From positions 1-64,000 of the forward strand of contig CAKRRF010000001.1 in assembly GCA_934394985.1 (NCBI GenBank): a stretch of DNA of 64,000 bases, read 5' to 3'. The position numbers and the translations under genes are program-made. Source of the DNA: an uncultured Marvinbryantia sp. (GTDB lineage Bacteria > Bacillota > Clostridia > Lachnospirales > Lachnospiraceae). The notes beneath the pieces were generated by a model, which was given only the letters and a program-made list of their open reading frames with translations, did not search any database and had not been told where the DNA came from. Of this stretch, positions 63,649-64,000 are shown one piece after another; position 1 is the stretch's first letter, and every line of letters starts with the position of its first letter.

Positions 63649-64000
63649 TTATTTTGCTGTATCAAGAATAGCCTGATAAGTATCTTCTACGCCTGAAGTA
63701 AACTGTGAAATCACGTCTGCACATGCATCTCTCCATGGAGTCTTATCTTCCACTTCTACAAAATTTACCCCTTTTTCTTCCAGATCTGCTTTGCACTTTT
63801 CTTCTTCCTCTTCTGAAACCTGTGCGCAGTACTCTTCCGTCTGCTTTCCCGCTTCTTTCAGTGCTTCAATCTGATCCTCAGACAGTTTATCCAGAGATGA
63901 ATCTGCAATCACTACAGATGCAATTGACATCGTATGTTCATCCAGGATCACATTTGGCGCTACCTCATTAAAAGCATTACTTGCATAAGCTGCAATCGGC
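63649..64000 (-). CDS. TRAP transporter solute-binding protein DctP, C-terminal part (runs off the window)
   Basis: The reading frame is open to the window edge; about 116 C-terminal residues are seen. PIAAYASNAFNEVAPNVILD matches the conserved DctP segment before the final helices, and the tail has an Glu-rich helix followed by FTSGVEDTYQAILDTAK. It precedes dctQ and dctM. The ligand-contacting arginine is outside the window. Confidence 0.85.
   Translation of the reverse strand, partial: PIAAYASNAFNEVAPNVILDEHTMSIASVVIADSSLDKLSEDQIEALKEAGKQTEEYCAQVSEEEEEKCKADLEEKGVNFVEVEDKTPWRDACADVISQFTSGVEDTYQAILDTAK

Overview
The window reads as chromosome of a Gram-positive, moderately AT-rich member of the Clostridia. 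The best guess is an acetogenic Lachnospiraceae species close to Blautia. The evidence is a Wood-Ljungdahl cluster (carbon monoxide dehydrogenase with its CooC, CooT and CooJ-like nickel helpers, and a MetF/MetV/RnfC-type methylene-THF reductase), the Firmicutes order rpsP-khpA-rimM-trmD-rplS-lepB-rbgA-rnhB, and the rnc-smc-ftsY-ffh block. Nearly all genes are on the minus strand. The only supported plus-strand genes are prs, tmcAL and a 48-residue ribbon-helix-helix ORF.

Layout. 1-5.9 kb: acetogenesis genes. 5.9-8.8 kb: ABC importer of the ABC_sub_bind (TrpXYZ-like) class. 8.9-13.3 kb: gpsA-plsY-der and a PDZ/radical-SAM DUF512 gene. 13.4-14.7 kb: prs. 14.8-30.97 kb: a long housekeeping run (pgeF, yraN, rnhB, rbgA, lepB, rplS, trmD, rimM, khpA, rpsP, ffh, ylxM, ilvA, ftsY, smc, rnc, acpP, plsX). 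31.1-44.4 kb: signalling and surface region, with a GAF/DHp/receiver protein lacking a kinase ATPase domain, a 2934-residue secreted repeat protein coupled to a minimal subtilase, and an ECF sigma / small membrane protein / seven-helix protein / PrsW-like protease operon. 44.6-45.4 kb: a gene-free stretch with a predicted small RNA and a 62-63 bp hairpin repeat array. 45.5-57.7 kb: rpmF-yceD, pta-ackA, fba, tmcAL, the UPF0210/ACT pair, a WalJ-like hydrolase, coaE-polA and an anti-sigma-like protein. 57.8-59.9 kb: an accessory island on the 3' side of tRNA-Leu. 60.4-64 kb: a URO-D-family gene downstream of a TRAP transporter.

The most interesting locus is 58104-58925. Reading on the minus strand, there is a promoter, two gapless 32-nt repeats, a perfect 10-bp hairpin with a weak U-tract, a ribosome binding site and a 220-residue protein resembling the PBECR4 (BECR-fold) nucleases. 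Each repeat can fold as an H-type pseudoknot, and three base pairs change in a compensated way between the two repeats. This is the layout of type III (RNA antitoxin) toxin-antitoxin systems, but the protein does not resemble ToxN, CptN or TenpN. Its promoter block recurs upstream of a small terminated RNA at 57.8 kb and, in part, in the 44.7-45.2 kb array. The 45.15-45.35 and 59.6-59.77 kb sequences are also diverged copies of one another, so the two intergenic regions appear related.

Metabolically, the window links CO/CO2 fixation (CODH, MetF/MetV/RnfC2), acetate formation (Pta, AckA) and acetate use in tRNA modification (TmcAL). All functional calls come from reading the sequence; no database search was run.
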